Both the position numbers and the translations under genes were made by a program. From the NCBI GenBank assembly GCA_949425635.1, contig CASPWD010000005.1, forward strand, positions 92,552-156,551: a stretch of DNA of 64,000 nt, in the 5' to 3' direction. Each line of letters opens with the position of its first letter. Position 1 is the first letter of the stretch. The DNA comes from an uncultured Bacilli bacterium (GTDB lineage Bacteria; Bacillota_I; Bacilli_A; RF39; UBA660). The notes under the pieces are model-generated. The model was given only the letters and a program-made list of their open reading frames with translations, was not told where the DNA came from and made no database searches. This document shows positions 16,508-26,448 of this stretch, piece by piece.

Positions 16508-17479
16508 CTAATTAATATATTCTAAACTGCCTTCATTTTTATCACTAATAATTCTAACTTTCATTCCATTTATCATTGTAAATGATGGTTTAACATGACC
16601 TACATCAAATTTGTAAACTACTGGAATATCTTGGATAGCTTTTTTTATTAATTCTTCATAGGTCATATCAACAAAAGTATTTGGAATACATACTTTTCCG
16701 ATAAGAATTGCTTTTGTATATTTAAACCATCCAGCATATTTAAATTGGAGTAAAGTATTATATAAAGCTTCACTAGTCATACTAAAGACATCAAAGTACC
16801 AGATAAATCCTTCATCTTTATATTTTTCTAAAAATTCATTTGTTTTATCGAATTTAGTGCCAATTAAATCTTTTAAGACATCAATACAACCGCCAATTAA
16901 AATTCCTTCTTCATTAACATCACCATTCATATTTATCCATTCATTATCTTTACTTAAATCATCACTAAATGACTCTTTTTCACACTTATCATATTTATAT
17001 TGTTTAATTAAATTACCTTTTAATAGTTTAAAATAATTTAAGTAAGATTCATGTAAAGGATTTTCATCTAATCCTGTCATATTACAAGGGCTATAAATGG
17101 TGGCAATATCATAATTTGTTGTTAAAATGTATAGTAAACTAGTAGGATCACTACTACCAGCAAGCCATTTAGGATTTTTAACTATAACATCAAATTCTAC
17201 TTTATCAAGCATGTCAAATAAGAAGTCTCCTCCTCGAGCTATGGATACCATATTTACGTCTTTATTCAAAAATAAACTTTCTAGTTCTCTTGCTCTTGTA
17301 ATACTATCACTACTAACAACCCCACCTGTTCTTACATTGGGAGTTTCTATTATAGCAAAGCCATTTTCTTTTAAATTGCTAAGAGTTTTTTCATATTGTT
17401 CTAACTTATTTGAGACACCACAACTACAAGCAGTAATGCCAATTATATCATTGTCATTTAAGAAATTAGGAATAATCAT
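16508..17479 (-). CDS. peptidase S66 family (LD-carboxypeptidase / MccF-like)
   Basis: 323 residues. The nucleophile region is WLAGSSDPTSLLYIL, with Ser in the position of the GYSD-type elbow. The segment FDVFSMTSEALYNTL carries the family Glu, and DVGHVKPSF supplies the catalytic His near the C-terminus. S66 enzymes either trim tetrapeptides from murein (LdcA) or cleave amide-linked antibiotics such as microcin C (MccF). There is no signal peptide, so it is cytoplasmic. It is followed within 25 bases of its start by the small membrane gene upstream, suggesting co-transcription. Confidence 0.87.
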   Translation of the reverse strand: MIIPNFLNDNDIIGITACSCGVSNKLEQYEKTLSNLKENGFAIIETPNVRTGGVVSSDSITRARELESLFLNKDVNMVSIARGGDFLFDMLDKVEFDVIVKNPKWLAGSSDPTSLLYILTTNYDIATIYSPCNMTGLDENPLHESYLNYFKLLKGNLIKQYKYDKCEKESFSDDLSKDNEWINMNGDVNEEGILIGGCIDVLKDLIGTKFDKTNEFLEKYKDEGFIWYFDVFSMTSEALYNTLLQFKYAGWFKYTKAILIGKVCIPNTFVDMTYEELIKKAIQDIPVVYKFDVGHVKPSFTMINGMKVRIISDKNEGSLEYIN

Positions 17480-17502
17480 ATTATCACTCTTTCGTTTTTT
17501 AA

Positions 17503-17868
17503 TTATTTATCAATTCTATATGTTTTTTCATTATTCGTTGTTGATGTGGTAACACTTGGATTTGATTCATTTTCTTCATTATTAATACGAATAAAGCTTG
17601 GTAATGGAAAACCATTTTTAGTAAATAAATTTAGTCCATAATAAGCTAATACAAGCAAATCTACTATTAAAAAGATAAAATACTGAAGTTTAAATACAAA
17701 CAATCTTATAAGAAAAATAAACAATAAAAGACTGAAAGCAAAACCACAAATACTTTTCATTTTTGTTGGTTTTGTATAAACTCTTCTATAAGAGGAATTA
17801 GATGAATTATTCATTTCTTCATATTTACTTAAAAACTTATCTATTATATTAGGATTATTATTTTTCAT
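17503..17868 (-). CDS. small membrane protein
   Basis: 121 residues with two adjacent membrane helices (about 37-55 and 60-78, FAFSLLLFIFLIRLFVF and FIFLIVDLLVLAYYGL). The N-terminal cytoplasmic stretch is Asn/Ser-rich, and the Asn/Thr/Ser-rich tail looks disordered. Ribosome site GGTGATAAT. The family is not recognised. It lies 23 bases before the S66 peptidase start in the same direction. Confidence 0.7.
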   Translation of the reverse strand: MKNNNPNIIDKFLSKYEEMNNSSNSSYRRVYTKPTKMKSICGFAFSLLLFIFLIRLFVFKLQYFIFLIVDLLVLAYYGLNLFTKNGFPLPSFIRINNEENESNPSVTTSTTNNEKTYRIDK

Positions 17869-17901
17869 ATTATCACCACTACTTCTATAATACTATATAA
17901 A

Positions 17902-17934
17902 GAAAAAAGTATCTACTAAGATAGTGATACTTTA
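17902..17934 (-). terminator. terminator of the 17942-18406 gene
   Basis: AAAGTATC...GATACTTT stem followed by TTTTC on the minus strand, just after the stop codon at 17942. Confidence 0.75.
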
Positions 17935-17941
17935 ATTATTT

Positions 17942-18406
17942 TTATTTTATACTATTTTTATTGAAATACCATATTAATATAGAATTTAGAATACTTTGTA
18001 CTACTACGGCAATACCAAATAATAAGGCTCCAATAAGTTCATTATATACTAAGCAGATGACCATCATAAACATCATTACATAGGTCATAATTATTAAGGT
18101 AATAACATCTGCTTTACCTTCGATGATTAGATTCGTATTATTTTCTTGGATTTTGTCATTTTTATATAGGAAAATAACAGCGATGATAAATATAATGAAA
18201 CCAAGTATAAACATTATTAAACCTATAGTTTTTAGATTGGAGATTAATTTAGGTGTAAAGTCTATATTAGAAAATAAGATTTTGGCCACATGTGTTTTAC
18301 TTATTCCAGCACTAAATAACAATAGTAATCCTGTTAAGTATATTACTAGGCCGACAACAAACATAAACATGTTAAGGATTCCTAATTTTCTTCTCTTTCT
18401 GTCCAT
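17942..18406 (-). CDS. four-helix membrane protein
   Basis: 154 residues from ATG 18406, chosen because GGAAG lies five bases upstream and the in-frame TTG at 18418 is poorer. There are four hydrophobic segments: an N-terminal FMFVVGLVIYLTGLLLLF, then GLIMFILGFIIFIIAVIFL, then VITLIIMTYVMMFMMVICLVY, and finally ALLFGIAVVVQSILNSILI. A basic N-terminus (MDRKRRK) suggests it faces the cytoplasm. The family is not recognised. It lies between two other small membrane genes of similar size, possibly an operon with the DUF3592-like gene upstream. Confidence 0.7.
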   Translation of the reverse strand: MDRKRRKLGILNMFMFVVGLVIYLTGLLLLFSAGISKTHVAKILFSNIDFTPKLISNLKTIGLIMFILGFIIFIIAVIFLYKNDKIQENNTNLIIEGKADVITLIIMTYVMMFMMVICLVYNELIGALLFGIAVVVQSILNSILIWYFNKNSIK

Positions 18407-18445
18407 ATTATCTTCCAATCTTTTCTGTTAAATTTTAATATAATT

Positions 18446-19297
18446 CTATTTGTTATCTATTTTAGTGTTGTTGCTTGTAATATTATCTTTATTATTTTCT
18501 GAATTTTGATTGTCTTTTGCTAAGTTGATATCTATGATATTATTTTCAACATGACTCTCTAATTTATTATCAGAATTAGAGTTTTTTAAATTTTCTTTAT
18601 CTTTTGATATTTCTGCAATGTCTTTAGAAGATGTGTCGTTTAAAGGTTGTTCTTCTTTAACTTCAACATACCAATCTTCTTTTATCTCTTCTTTTTTTGT
18701 TTCTTCATTGTTATTATTTAATGGCTTTTTAGTTTCTTCTTTATCTTGATTCTTATTATTTTTTTTGATAACTTTTACTTCTGCTTCAACTTGCTCTTCA
18801 GGTAACTCTTGATATTCTTTAATCATTGTATCATCTGTTACTATTTCTAATTTTTGAGTCGTTCCTGATATGTCAATGACTGCTGTTTGGAATAAATCTT
18901 CTTCATTCTTGTTTTGTCTAAACAACTCAAATAAGCTAAGGATACATAAAATTAAACCTATAATTGGACAGACAAAAATAAACTTTGTAGTTTTAAAAGT
19001 GGTTACAGAATTGATATTATTTTTATGATAATAGATTGTTATTTTGTCATCAAGTTCTATATTATCTTTATAATAAAAATTATAGTTATATGAAGTTTCA
19101 TCTATATCGTATGATACAGTAATATCATTTTTACCTGTACCATTCTCATCTTTCTTTACATCAACAACTTTGGCTTCGACACTAATTAAGTCTCTTTCTC
19201 CATTTACAATATATATACAAATGACTAAGGATAGAAGAAGTAAGATTCCGATAACTAAAAATATGACGCTTTTTAGATTAATTTCTTTCTCAGTCAT
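18446..19297 (-). CDS. DUF3592-like membrane protein with long acidic tail
   Basis: 283 residues. A first membrane helix (about 10-30) is followed by an extracellular beta-rich segment (SVEAKVVDVKKDENGTG...DITVSYDIDETSYNYNFYY...DKITIYYHKNN), typical of DUF3592. A second helix lies near 106-124. About 150 residues of Glu/Lys/Asn-rich low-complexity sequence follow, containing repeated EE(T/I)KK-type units. Ribosome site GAGGAG and extended -10 TGTTATAAT upstream. The function is unknown. Confidence 0.75.
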   Translation of the reverse strand: MTEKEINLKSVIFLVIGILLLLSLVICIYIVNGERDLISVEAKVVDVKKDENGTGKNDITVSYDIDETSYNYNFYYKDNIELDDKITIYYHKNNINSVTTFKTTKFIFVCPIIGLILCILSLFELFRQNKNEEDLFQTAVIDISGTTQKLEIVTDDTMIKEYQELPEEQVEAEVKVIKKNNKNQDKEETKKPLNNNNEETKKEEIKEDWYVEVKEEQPLNDTSSKDIAEISKDKENLKNSNSDNKLESHVENNIIDINLAKDNQNSENNKDNITSNNTKIDNK

Positions 19298-19410
19298 ACT
19301 AACACTCCTCTTTATTATGGATTAATTATAACATATCTTAATAGTTAAAAAAAGCTTTATAAAAATTATAGGTATTATATTGATTTTTGATTTACGTTAA
19401 GAAATTGTCA

Positions 19411-19442
19411 ATAAAAAAGACTGGTATTTTTTACCAATCTTA
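19411..19442 (-). terminator. terminator of aspS
   Basis: AAGATTGGTA / TACCAGTCTT stem (one wobble) with an A5 loop, then TTTTATTG on the minus strand. Confidence 0.85.
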
Positions 19443-19454
19443 TTGTCTTAACGT

Positions 19455-21197
19455 TTATTTGTTGTCTTTTATAGAAAGGCCAAGTTCATTTAATTGAGCT
19501 TCATCGACATTACTTGGACATTCACACATTAAGTCAGTAGCACTTGCTGTTTTAGGGAATGCGATAACGTCACGAATATTGTCTGTTCCAGTTAATAACA
19601 TAGTTAGTCTGTCTAATCCTAGAGCAAAACCACCATGTGGAGGACAACCATATTTTAAAGCATCTACGAAGAAACCGAATTTTTCTCTAATATCTTCTTC
19701 TGTAAGTTCAAGAGCTTTAAACATAGTTTCTTGAACCTTTTCATCGTGGATACGAATAGATCCTCCTCCTGCTTCATAACCATTAATTACGATGTCATAA
19801 GCTTTACTATAGCAATGAGCTTTATCTGTAAGTAGTTTATCTACATCCTCATCTTTAGGTGAAGTAAATGGATGGTGACAAGCCATGTAACGTCCTTCTT
19901 CTTCACTATATTCAAATGATGGGAAATCTACTACCCATAATAGTTTGTAATCCTCTTTCTTAATTAAGTCTAGGTCACGAGCAAGTTTGCATCTTAAAGC
20001 TCCTAGAGATGTTTTAACTACATTGTATGCTCCACTTACGATAAGAACTAAGTCGTTGTTTTCAACATTAAGTGTTTCTTTTATAGAGTTTACTTCTTCT
20101 GCTGTCATTACTTTGAAGATTGAACCAGATACTTCTTCGTTGTATTTCAAGTAAGCAAGACCTGATGCTCTATATGTTTTAACATAATCAGTTAGTTTAT
20201 CTAAGTCTTTACGAGAATATTTGTCTGCTACATTTTTAGCAACGATAGCATTAATTACGCCATTGTTTTCGATGACCGTCTTAAATACTGTAAATTCTGT
20301 ATTTTTGAAGCATTCAGTTATATCATGAATTTCCATGCCAAAACGTAAGTCTGGTTTATCTGAGCCATAGTTAGCGATAGCATCATCATATTTCATTCTC
20401 ATTAAAGGAAGTTTTATATCCATACCCTTTACTTCTTTGAAGATATTAGCTACTAGATTTTCTCCTAACCACATTACTTGATCTTCGTCAACAAATGACA
20501 TTTCAACGTCGATTTGTGTAAACTCAGGTTGTCTATCAGCACGTAAATCTTCATCTCTAAAACATTTAGCTATTTGGAAATATCTTTCAAATCCAGATAC
20601 CATAAGCAATTGTTTAAATATTTGAGGTGACTGAGGTAATGCATAAAATTTACCTTTATTAATACGACTTGGTACTAGGTAGTCACGTGCTCCTTCTGGA
20701 GTTGATTTACATAGTATTGGTGTTTCTACTTCTAAGAAGTCTAAGTTGTTTAAGAATTTTCTAGTTGCGAAAGTTATTTCATTTCTCACAACGAATTTAT
20801 TTTTTAGGCTTTCTCTTCTTAAATCAAGATAACGATATTTTAATCTTGTATCTTCTAAGGCGTTAGTATCATCTGTTATCGCGAATGGTATTTCACGAGA
20901 TTTGTTAATAAGCTCTAAGTTATCCACTTCTACTTCGATTTCACCAGTAGCCAGTTTTTCATTCTTACTTTCTCTTTCTACTATTTTACCTGTTACTTTA
21001 ATAACATATTCATTTCTTAATTCGCAAGCTGTTTCATAAGATGGATTTTCTGGTCTTACAATTACTTGCATGATACCTGCTCTATTTCTTAGGTCAATAA
21101 ATATTAATCCACCTAGATTTCTTACTTTAGAAACCCATCCTGAAATAGTTACAGTTTCTCCTACATTTTTAATATTATAATTTTTAAATTTTTCCAT
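19455..21197 (-). CDS. aspS: aspartyl-tRNA synthetase
   Basis: 580 residues, the bacterial-type length. An N-terminal OB-fold anticodon-binding domain ([26 protein letters not shown]) is followed by the class II catalytic core. Motif 2 is [18 protein letters not shown] and motif 3 is [11 protein letters not shown]. The QSPQIFKQ flipping-loop region is present, and the GAD insertion typical of bacterial AspRS lies between motifs 2 and 3. It charges tRNA-Asp. It stands alone, directly behind an Asp-specific T-box riboswitch and its own promoter, with a terminator after it. A large leader separates it from the ORF6N gene. Confidence 0.98.
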   Translation of the reverse strand: MEKFKNYNIKNVGETVTISGWVSKVRNLGGLIFIDLRNRAGIMQVIVRPENPSYETACELRNEYVIKVTGKIVERESKNEKLATGEIEVEVDNLELINKSREIPFAITDDTNALEDTRLKYRYLDLRRESLKNKFVVRNEITFATRKFLNNLDFLEVETPILCKSTPEGARDYLVPSRINKGKFYALPQSPQIFKQLLMVSGFERYFQIAKCFRDEDLRADRQPEFTQIDVEMSFVDEDQVMWLGENLVANIFKEVKGMDIKLPLMRMKYDDAIANYGSDKPDLRFGMEIHDITECFKNTEFTVFKTVIENNGVINAIVAKNVADKYSRKDLDKLTDYVKTYRASGLAYLKYNEEVSGSIFKVMTAEEVNSIKETLNVENNDLVLIVSGAYNVVKTSLGALRCKLARDLDLIKKEDYKLLWVVDFPSFEYSEEEGRYMACHHPFTSPKDEDVDKLLTDKAHCYSKAYDIVINGYEAGGGSIRIHDEKVQETMFKALELTEEDIREKFGFFVDALKYGCPPHGGFALGLDRLTMLLTGTDNIRDVIAFPKTASATDLMCECPSNVDEAQLNELGLSIKDNK

Positions 21198-21244
21198 AAT
21201 ATTTCTTCCTTTCTTTTTGTTTCTTTTCTTTTTTGAAGTACTTT

Positions 21245-21520
21245 ATAGTAAGTCTTCAATTAATTAAAAAACAGTTAATCATCCACAAGGGACGAATAAC
21301 TGTTGAATCCGCGGTACCACCCAAATTATTGTAGGCTTATTTAGTTTAATATATCTAAATGTTCTACAATCACTTTTACGATAACGGGTATGGCCGGACT
21401 AAATATGAATTTTCTAGTCAACTCCTGAGTGTCTTCGTATGTATTAATATATTAGTTTACACCAACCACTAACTCTCTTTGATACTTTTACATAGTACTC
21501 TTCTCAATCAACATTTCTAC
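21245..21520 (-). ncRNA. T-box riboswitch (tRNA-Asp) controlling aspS
   Basis: The leader contains, in order on the minus strand, the AGTA/GAGAG motifs of stem I, a GGTTGGTGTAAAC distal-loop element, and the specifier loop GAA-GAC-ACTC with Asp codon GAC at 21433-21431 followed by A. The T-box AATTTGGGTGGTACCGCG lies at 21327-21310. A terminator stem (AACAGTTA...TAACTGTT, about 21304-21270) with a T tail follows. Uncharged tRNA-Asp should stabilise the antiterminator and allow aspS transcription. The specifier agrees with the downstream gene. Confidence 0.95.
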
Positions 21521-21524
21521 CGAT

Positions 21525-21553
21525 ATTTTATATCTATTTGGTTTAGTTGTCAA
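21525..21553 (-). promoter_or_regulatory. promoter of the T-box/aspS transcript
   Basis: Consensus TTGACA (21553-21548), a 17-bp spacer and TAAAAT (21530-21525) on the minus strand. Confidence 0.8.
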
Positions 21554-21581
21554 ATATTTTTGTTGAATTACATTTATAGAT

Positions 21582-22448
21582 TTAACTAACTATTTTGTTG
21601 AGTACCATACTTATTATCATCTCATCTTCTATCTTATTTATAGCGAATACTTTGGTGCCTGCATTATTAAGCGATGTACCTAAATGATACATAATCTTTT
21701 TATCTAATATTATAAATCTATCATGAAATGAGTCGTTATACTTAATAGTTAAATTATTATATTCATAATTATACTTATCAATATCTAAATTGCTTAGTCT
21801 ACTTTTACTACTTATAATAAGATTGACCTCTAATTCAACTTTAGAAATCATATCTAAAACATATTTGTCTGCATAAGAATCAATTATAATTATATCATTT
21901 TTTGCATTTTTTAATATATCAATTATCTTCGAATAAGCATCATATATTTGACCATCGAAAAATATTTCATTCTTTAATTCATTTTCTTTTGTTTCTAATT
22001 TTGTGAATATTTTGTTTATTTCATCCTCGTGCTTCATAACTAAATTATTAATATATTTTTGTTCTAATAAGTTGCCAGAAATATACTTTCTCATTGCAAC
22101 AAAAGCATCCATTATTTTGATACTTACTTCAATTGCTGTTTTTGATCTTAGTACTGTTGCAAGCATTGCCACTCCTTGTTCCGTGAAAACTCTAGGACTA
22201 TATCTGTTTCCACCTCTACCATTCACGTTTGAGGTCGCAAATTGCGACTTCAAAATTAAAATGTCACTTTCACATAAAATGAATGAATATCGTTCTGGAA
22301 ATTTTTCTTTATTTCTATTCACTGCTTCATTTATTCTCTTAGTCTCAACTCTATATAATTTCGCAAGATCACTATCTAACATAACTTGTTTACCACGTAT
22401 TTCATATATCATATTTTCGACATTTAATTCTTTAACTAATTCGTTCAT
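21582..22448 (-). CDS. ORF6N-domain protein with PLD-like C-terminus
   Basis: 288 residues. The N-terminal 115 residues are a classic ORF6N (KilA-N-type) DNA-binding domain: IRGKQVMLDSDLAKLYRVET, RYSFILCESD and the FTEQGVAMLATVL motif. A helical linker follows. The last 100 residues contain IIIIDSYAD and FHDRFIILDKKIMYHLGTSL, which resembles one half of a phospholipase-D-like fold seen in many ORF6N proteins. Family members occur in phages, plasmids and accessory regions. The role is unknown. Ribosome site AGGGGGA. It ends 28 bases before the aspS promoter and no terminator is visible. Confidence 0.85.
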   Translation of the reverse strand: MNELVKELNVENMIYEIRGKQVMLDSDLAKLYRVETKRINEAVNRNKEKFPERYSFILCESDILILKSQFATSNVNGRGGNRYSPRVFTEQGVAMLATVLRSKTAIEVSIKIMDAFVAMRKYISGNLLEQKYINNLVMKHEDEINKIFTKLETKENELKNEIFFDGQIYDAYSKIIDILKNAKNDIIIIDSYADKYVLDMISKVELEVNLIISSKSRLSNLDIDKYNYEYNNLTIKYNDSFHDRFIILDKKIMYHLGTSLNNAGTKVFAINKIEDEMIISMVLNKIVS

Positions 22449-22516
22449 AATTTAATCCCCCTACTTATATTATTATAGGTGGACCTGCTATTTCCTTCTT
22501 TTTTTTAATAATTTCA

Positions 22517-22548
22517 CAAAAAAACTAGATAATTTTACATATCTAGTA
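22517..22548 (-). terminator. terminator of the amylase gene
   Basis: Perfect 8-bp stem ACTAGATA / TATCTAGT with an 8-base loop followed by TTTTTTTG on the minus strand. Confidence 0.85.
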
Positions 22549-22552
22549 ATTA

Positions 22553-24418
22553 TTATTTTTTACTCTTAACTGCTACTGCTCCATATGGACTTAAATGGCC
22601 TGGCATAGATTTCTTTAAAGTATAAATACCACTATCTGTTTTCTCATACTCACTAGGTACTGGAAATACTCTATCTTCACTAGTTCTATTAACAGTTACT
22701 AAAACTTTATCTTCTTTACTAGTTCGCTCAAACATCAAGTAATCTTTTGTAATATCAAAGATGTTTAATTCTGCTTCTTTTAAGAATTCCTCACTACTTC
22801 TCATCTTACCAATACTTCTAAAGAACTCTAATAACTTCTTATCTCTATGTCCCCAAGGATATGGTTTTCTATTAGCTAAATTACCAATACCTTGTAAACC
22901 GACTTCATCGCCATAAAATATTGATAAAATGCCTGGCATAAATGCTAGTGCAAACACATAAGCTTCATATACATCTCTACCATGTTTATATTGTTCAGGA
23001 GTTAACTTAAAATTACGACACCAATCTAAATCACTGCAGTTTGGATTCCACGCCCACTCTCCATATTCTTGAAAATCATAAGTTGAAAATATATTAATTG
23101 CTCTTGATATATCATGAGTCGATGTGAAATTCATCAAAGTATTAATAGTATCTTTTGGATACTCATTCTTTATATCTCTAATTATATAAGCTAACTTATC
23201 AACATCACCATATTTAAAATACCTAATTAAAGCATCCACTAAAGAATAATTCATTACTGAATCCATTCCTTTCCCTGATGATATATAGCCTCTTCCCATA
23301 CGCATTGGGTTCTTCCATACTTCTCCTAATATAAATCCATCTGCTTTATTTCTCTTAACTGCTTTTCTAATCAACTCTATAAATTCATCAGTTAATTCAT
23401 CTGCAACATCTAATCTTAAGCCGTCTATTCCTAAATCAAACCAATGATCTATGACACCGTTTTCACCTGTTATGAAGTTTTTCCATTCTGGTGAATTTCC
23501 ATCACATACTGGTAAGTTAGTCATTCCCCACCAATAATCGTATTTAACTTGACCATTCTCATAATGTTTTCTATAAAATTTAGAATATTTTGAATCAGTA
23601 CTTTGAAAAGCACCTACGTTATCAAATGTCCCATATTCGTTAAAGTACTTACTGTCGTTACCTGTATGATTAAATACTGCATCAAGAACTATTTTCATGC
23701 CTTTTCTATGGGCAGCGTCACATAAACTTCTTAAATTCTCATTACATCCTGCATAAGGGTCAACATTCATATAATCTGCTGTGTCATACCTATGATTAGA
23801 TTGACTCCATACTATTGGACTTAGATATAGAACAGTTACTCCTAAAGACTTAATATAATCAAGTGTCTCTTCGATACCTTTTAGGTCTCCGCCATAAAAA
23901 TCAGCATTCCAAATACCATTTGCATCAGGTCCTAATACCATCTCTTCGTTCCAAGATTTATGAATGGTACGACGTGGCATCTCAGCCATTTCCTCTCTAC
24001 TACCACGGCGATATCTATCGACAAAAATATGATACATAACTGCACCCTTCGCCCAATCTGGGGCTTCAAAATTAACACTCATTTTTAATTTATCTTCAGG
24101 TTGCATATCTCTTTCATCAAAAGTTGTACCATTTTTTATATACTTAAAGAATCCATTAACACGACACATAAAATAATAATTAAATACTGCCGTTGTTTCT
24201 AAATCAATAGTAGACTCAAATATCGCCATGTTTCCTTCACTTCTACTATACTTTAACGGAAAATAAAAATCTTGACCGTTATTTTCTACTACCATACTAA
24301 CATCATCATACCAACCATAATTCATAGGTAACTCTAAACTTACTTGATATCTTTTACCATTGTCTAAATTTTCAATTGGTACTATATTACTTCTTGTTTC
24401 ATAATTATTGTCACTCAT
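22553..24418 (-). CDS. alpha-amylase family glycosidase (GH13, neopullulanase/cyclomaltodextrinase-like)
   Basis: 621 residues. An N-terminal beta-sandwich domain of about 120 residues precedes the (beta/alpha)8 barrel. Conserved regions: DAVFNHTGN (region I), GLRLDVADEL with the nucleophile Asp (region II), ILGEVW with the acid/base Glu (region III) and FTSTHD with the third acidic residue (region IV, slightly divergent from the usual GSHD). There is no signal peptide, so it acts on imported or stored alpha-glucans in the cytoplasm. The gene is monocistronic with ribosome site AAAGGAAG. Precise substrate preference cannot be read from the sequence. Confidence 0.93.
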   Translation of the reverse strand: MSDNNYETRSNIVPIENLDNGKRYQVSLELPMNYGWYDDVSMVVENNGQDFYFPLKYSRSEGNMAIFESTIDLETTAVFNYYFMCRVNGFFKYIKNGTTFDERDMQPEDKLKMSVNFEAPDWAKGAVMYHIFVDRYRRGSREEMAEMPRRTIHKSWNEEMVLGPDANGIWNADFYGGDLKGIEETLDYIKSLGVTVLYLSPIVWSQSNHRYDTADYMNVDPYAGCNENLRSLCDAAHRKGMKIVLDAVFNHTGNDSKYFNEYGTFDNVGAFQSTDSKYSKFYRKHYENGQVKYDYWWGMTNLPVCDGNSPEWKNFITGENGVIDHWFDLGIDGLRLDVADELTDEFIELIRKAVKRNKADGFILGEVWKNPMRMGRGYISSGKGMDSVMNYSLVDALIRYFKYGDVDKLAYIIRDIKNEYPKDTINTLMNFTSTHDISRAINIFSTYDFQEYGEWAWNPNCSDLDWCRNFKLTPEQYKHGRDVYEAYVFALAFMPGILSIFYGDEVGLQGIGNLANRKPYPWGHRDKKLLEFFRSIGKMRSSEEFLKEAELNIFDITKDYLMFERTSKEDKVLVTVNRTSEDRVFPVPSEYEKTDSGIYTLKKSMPGHLSPYGAVAVKSKK

Positions 24419-24515
24419 ATAAACTACTTCCTTTATATTACTAACCCTAATTTATTCTCTCTTAAATTATAACACAATTTTAAAACTCTTTAATATAGAT
24501 ATATTTTATGGAAGT

Positions 24516-24545
24516 ATAAAAAAATTAAGCTTCTTCGCTTAATTT
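24516..24545 (-). terminator. terminator of the MTA/SAH nucleosidase gene
   Basis: AAATTAAGC / GCTTAATTT stem (GAAGAA loop) followed by TTTTTTT. The stem contains the stop codon. Confidence 0.8.
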
Positions 24546-25229
24546 CTCTAAAATACCTTTCATTGCTCCTGCAACAACATCACAACTACTAATTAAAAAT
24601 TCTTCATAAGTAACCTTATTATTGTTATTAGGAACATCTGAAATACTTCTAATAATTAAAAATGGAACATGACTTAAGAAACATACTTGAGCAATGCTTG
24701 CTCCTTCCATCTCTACACATAAAGCATTAAATTTATTACTTATCTTTTCACCCATCTTAGATTCTGTGCAGAAAATATCCCCTGATGCAATAATACCTCT
24801 ATGATAATTAACTTCACTCATACCACCTAATACTTCATTAGCAATATTTAATAAATAAAGATCAGTATCTACATATACTCCAACGCTAGGTATATATCCT
24901 TTTTCATGATTAAATGCTGTTATATCAAAATCATGTTGTACTAACTTTTCTCCAAGTACTATATCCCCTACAGATAACTTAGTACTTACACCACCTGCTA
25001 CACCTATATTAAATACATAATCTACTTTCATGTTATCTATTAATATCTGTGTTGTACGAGCAGCATTTACTTTACCTACACCACATTCTACTAATACTAC
25101 TTCTATATTATTTATAGTACTTTCATAGAATTTTAATTCAAATATATCGTATTCTTTTGTTATAGTAAGATACTTCTTTAAAGCATTAAGTTCTTCTTCC
25201 ATAGCAAATACTATTCCCACTTTTTTCAT
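24525..25229 (-). CDS. mtnN: 5'-methylthioadenosine/S-adenosylhomocysteine nucleosidase
   Basis: 234 residues from ATG 25229, which has AGGTGATAACT upstream. An in-frame ATG 48 bases earlier lies upstream of the promoter and is rejected. Family marks: KVGIVFAMEEELNAL at the start, VFNIGVAGGVSTKLSVGDIV, SGDIFC, and CVEMEGASIAQVC with the Met-Glu that binds ribose, then IIRSISD with the catalytic Asp. It hydrolyses MTA and SAH to adenine plus the thio-sugar in the methionine/SAM salvage and quorum-signal pathway. Monocistronic, with promoter TTGTTT-17-TATAAT at 25277-25249. Confidence 0.96.
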   Translation of the reverse strand: MKKVGIVFAMEEELNALKKYLTITKEYDIFELKFYESTINNIEVVLVECGVGKVNAARTTQILIDNMKVDYVFNIGVAGGVSTKLSVGDIVLGEKLVQHDFDITAFNHEKGYIPSVGVYVDTDLYLLNIANEVLGGMSEVNYHRGIIASGDIFCTESKMGEKISNKFNALCVEMEGASIAQVCFLSHVPFLIIRSISDVPNNNNKVTYEEFLISSCDVVAGAMKGILEKLSEEA

Positions 25230-25248
25230 AGTTATCACCTGTTTATGT

Positions 25249-25277
25249 ATTATAGCAAAGAGTTTATTATAAAACAA
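25249..25277 (-). promoter_or_regulatory. mtnN promoter
   Basis: TTGTTT (25277-25272), a 17-bp spacer with extended TGC, and TATAAT (25254-25249). It lies 14 bases downstream of the first triple-hairpin repeat. Confidence 0.75.
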
Positions 25278-25290
25278 TTTTATCTATATT

Positions 25291-25390
25291 TTTATTTAGT
25301 TCTTTAGAGCTTTACATCTCTAAAGAAAAAGTGGAGCTTGTAATCTCCACTTTAGTACTTCTGAAACTGTAGTTTCAGAAGTTAATTTTT
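25291..25390. repeat. triple-hairpin repeat, copy 1
   Basis: A 100-bp element made of three consecutive hairpins. The first has arms TTCTTTAGAG/CTCTAAAGAA, the second AAAGTGGAG/CTCCACTTT and the third ACTTCTGAAAC/GTTTCAGAAGT, with loops of 8, 8 and 4 bases. A second copy of exactly the same length lies at 29108-29207 in the same orientation, with 13 differences. Stem changes in hairpins 1 and 2 are compensatory. It sits between the antitoxin stop codon (25426) and the mtnN promoter. Confidence 0.9.
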
Positions 25391-25425
25391 GGCTTTATGA
25401 ATAAATCAAAAAATTTATATTACCT

Positions 25426-26448
25426 TTAATCAATCACCTTATTATTCTCTTGATAAACTTTTGACTTATAATCAATAATACCATCTTTAGCTAATCTATA
25501 AACATAAAAACACTTAATTACATTTAACTCATCAATAGCATCATAACAATATTTTAATTTACTATATTCTTTATCATCTATCATCCAGTTATATGCAGTG
25601 TTATCTGCTTTAATTTCATAGTCTTCTATTTCTTCATCTTCAGTAGAAACAATACTACCACTCTTAGCTCTATTAAAATCACTTTTACAATGAGCTAATT
25701 CATGTAATAGAGCAAAATAAATATCTGCATATCTTTTATGTTTCTTAGTAATATAAATAGCTGGTTTATCATTTAATACCTTAAATGCTCCTCTTATCTT
25801 AGCTCCTTTTAAATCATTTTCAATAGCTAAGAAAATACCATTATCATTAAATTTACTAATTAACTCTTTCTCATTAAAAATATTATTTCTTGCACAATCT
25901 CTTATATAATCAACTAATACATTAATATTTTCTTTTTTATAATCATTCACTTGTTGATTAGATACTACTCTATAACATCTTTCTAGCCATAAAGATAATA
26001 ACTCTGGTTTATCATTTTTACTTTTATAAAAAATAGAATTATCTTCTTTATATAAAGAATCGGGATTAGTTATTCTTAAATATCTTAATATATCTTTAGC
26101 TATGTAATATTCATCTCTTTCATCTGTAAATTGAAACTCATACTCCTTACTAAACTCTTTATAATTAAATTTATTAATATATTTTTTTATAGTTAATTTA
26201 TTTTTATTAAGAAATTCATTAATTACTTTATCCATTTTAAAGTTACGCTCTACATTTTCAATATAAGATACAGGAATATCTGTTACAAATGATATGTTAT
26301 ATATCATATTTTGAGACAACTCTATATCTCCTTTTATTATATCTATAAGATTCTTTGGAGTAGTATTAATTCTCTCTGCAAATTCTTTATTACTTATATT
26401 TCTAAACTTAAGAAATTCTTCTAATTGCTTACCAAACTTATTCATCAT
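25426..26448 (-). CDS. HTH plus ImmA/IrrE-type zinc peptidase, HigA-like antitoxin
   Basis: 340 residues. The N-terminal 70 residues are an XRE-type helix-turn-helix (LEEFLKFRNISNKEFAERIN, TTPKNLIDIIKGD). The C-terminal half holds the ImmA/IrrE signature YFALLHELAHCKSDF, with HExxH as the zinc site. A downstream EIEDYEIKADNTAYNW segment could supply a further ligand. It overlaps the toxin-like gene by 11 bases, in the order toxin then antitoxin as in HigBA. HTH-peptidase antitoxins of this type autoregulate the operon. A palindrome over the promoter (26815-26842) fits this. Confidence 0.88.
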   Translation of the reverse strand: MMNKFGKQLEEFLKFRNISNKEFAERINTTPKNLIDIIKGDIELSQNMIYNISFVTDIPVSYIENVERNFKMDKVINEFLNKNKLTIKKYINKFNYKEFSKEYEFQFTDERDEYYIAKDILRYLRITNPDSLYKEDNSIFYKSKNDKPELLSLWLERCYRVVSNQQVNDYKKENINVLVDYIRDCARNNIFNEKELISKFNDNGIFLAIENDLKGAKIRGAFKVLNDKPAIYITKKHKRYADIYFALLHELAHCKSDFNRAKSGSIVSTEDEEIEDYEIKADNTAYNWMIDDKEYSKLKYCYDAIDELNVIKCFYVYRLAKDGIIDYKSKVYQENNKVID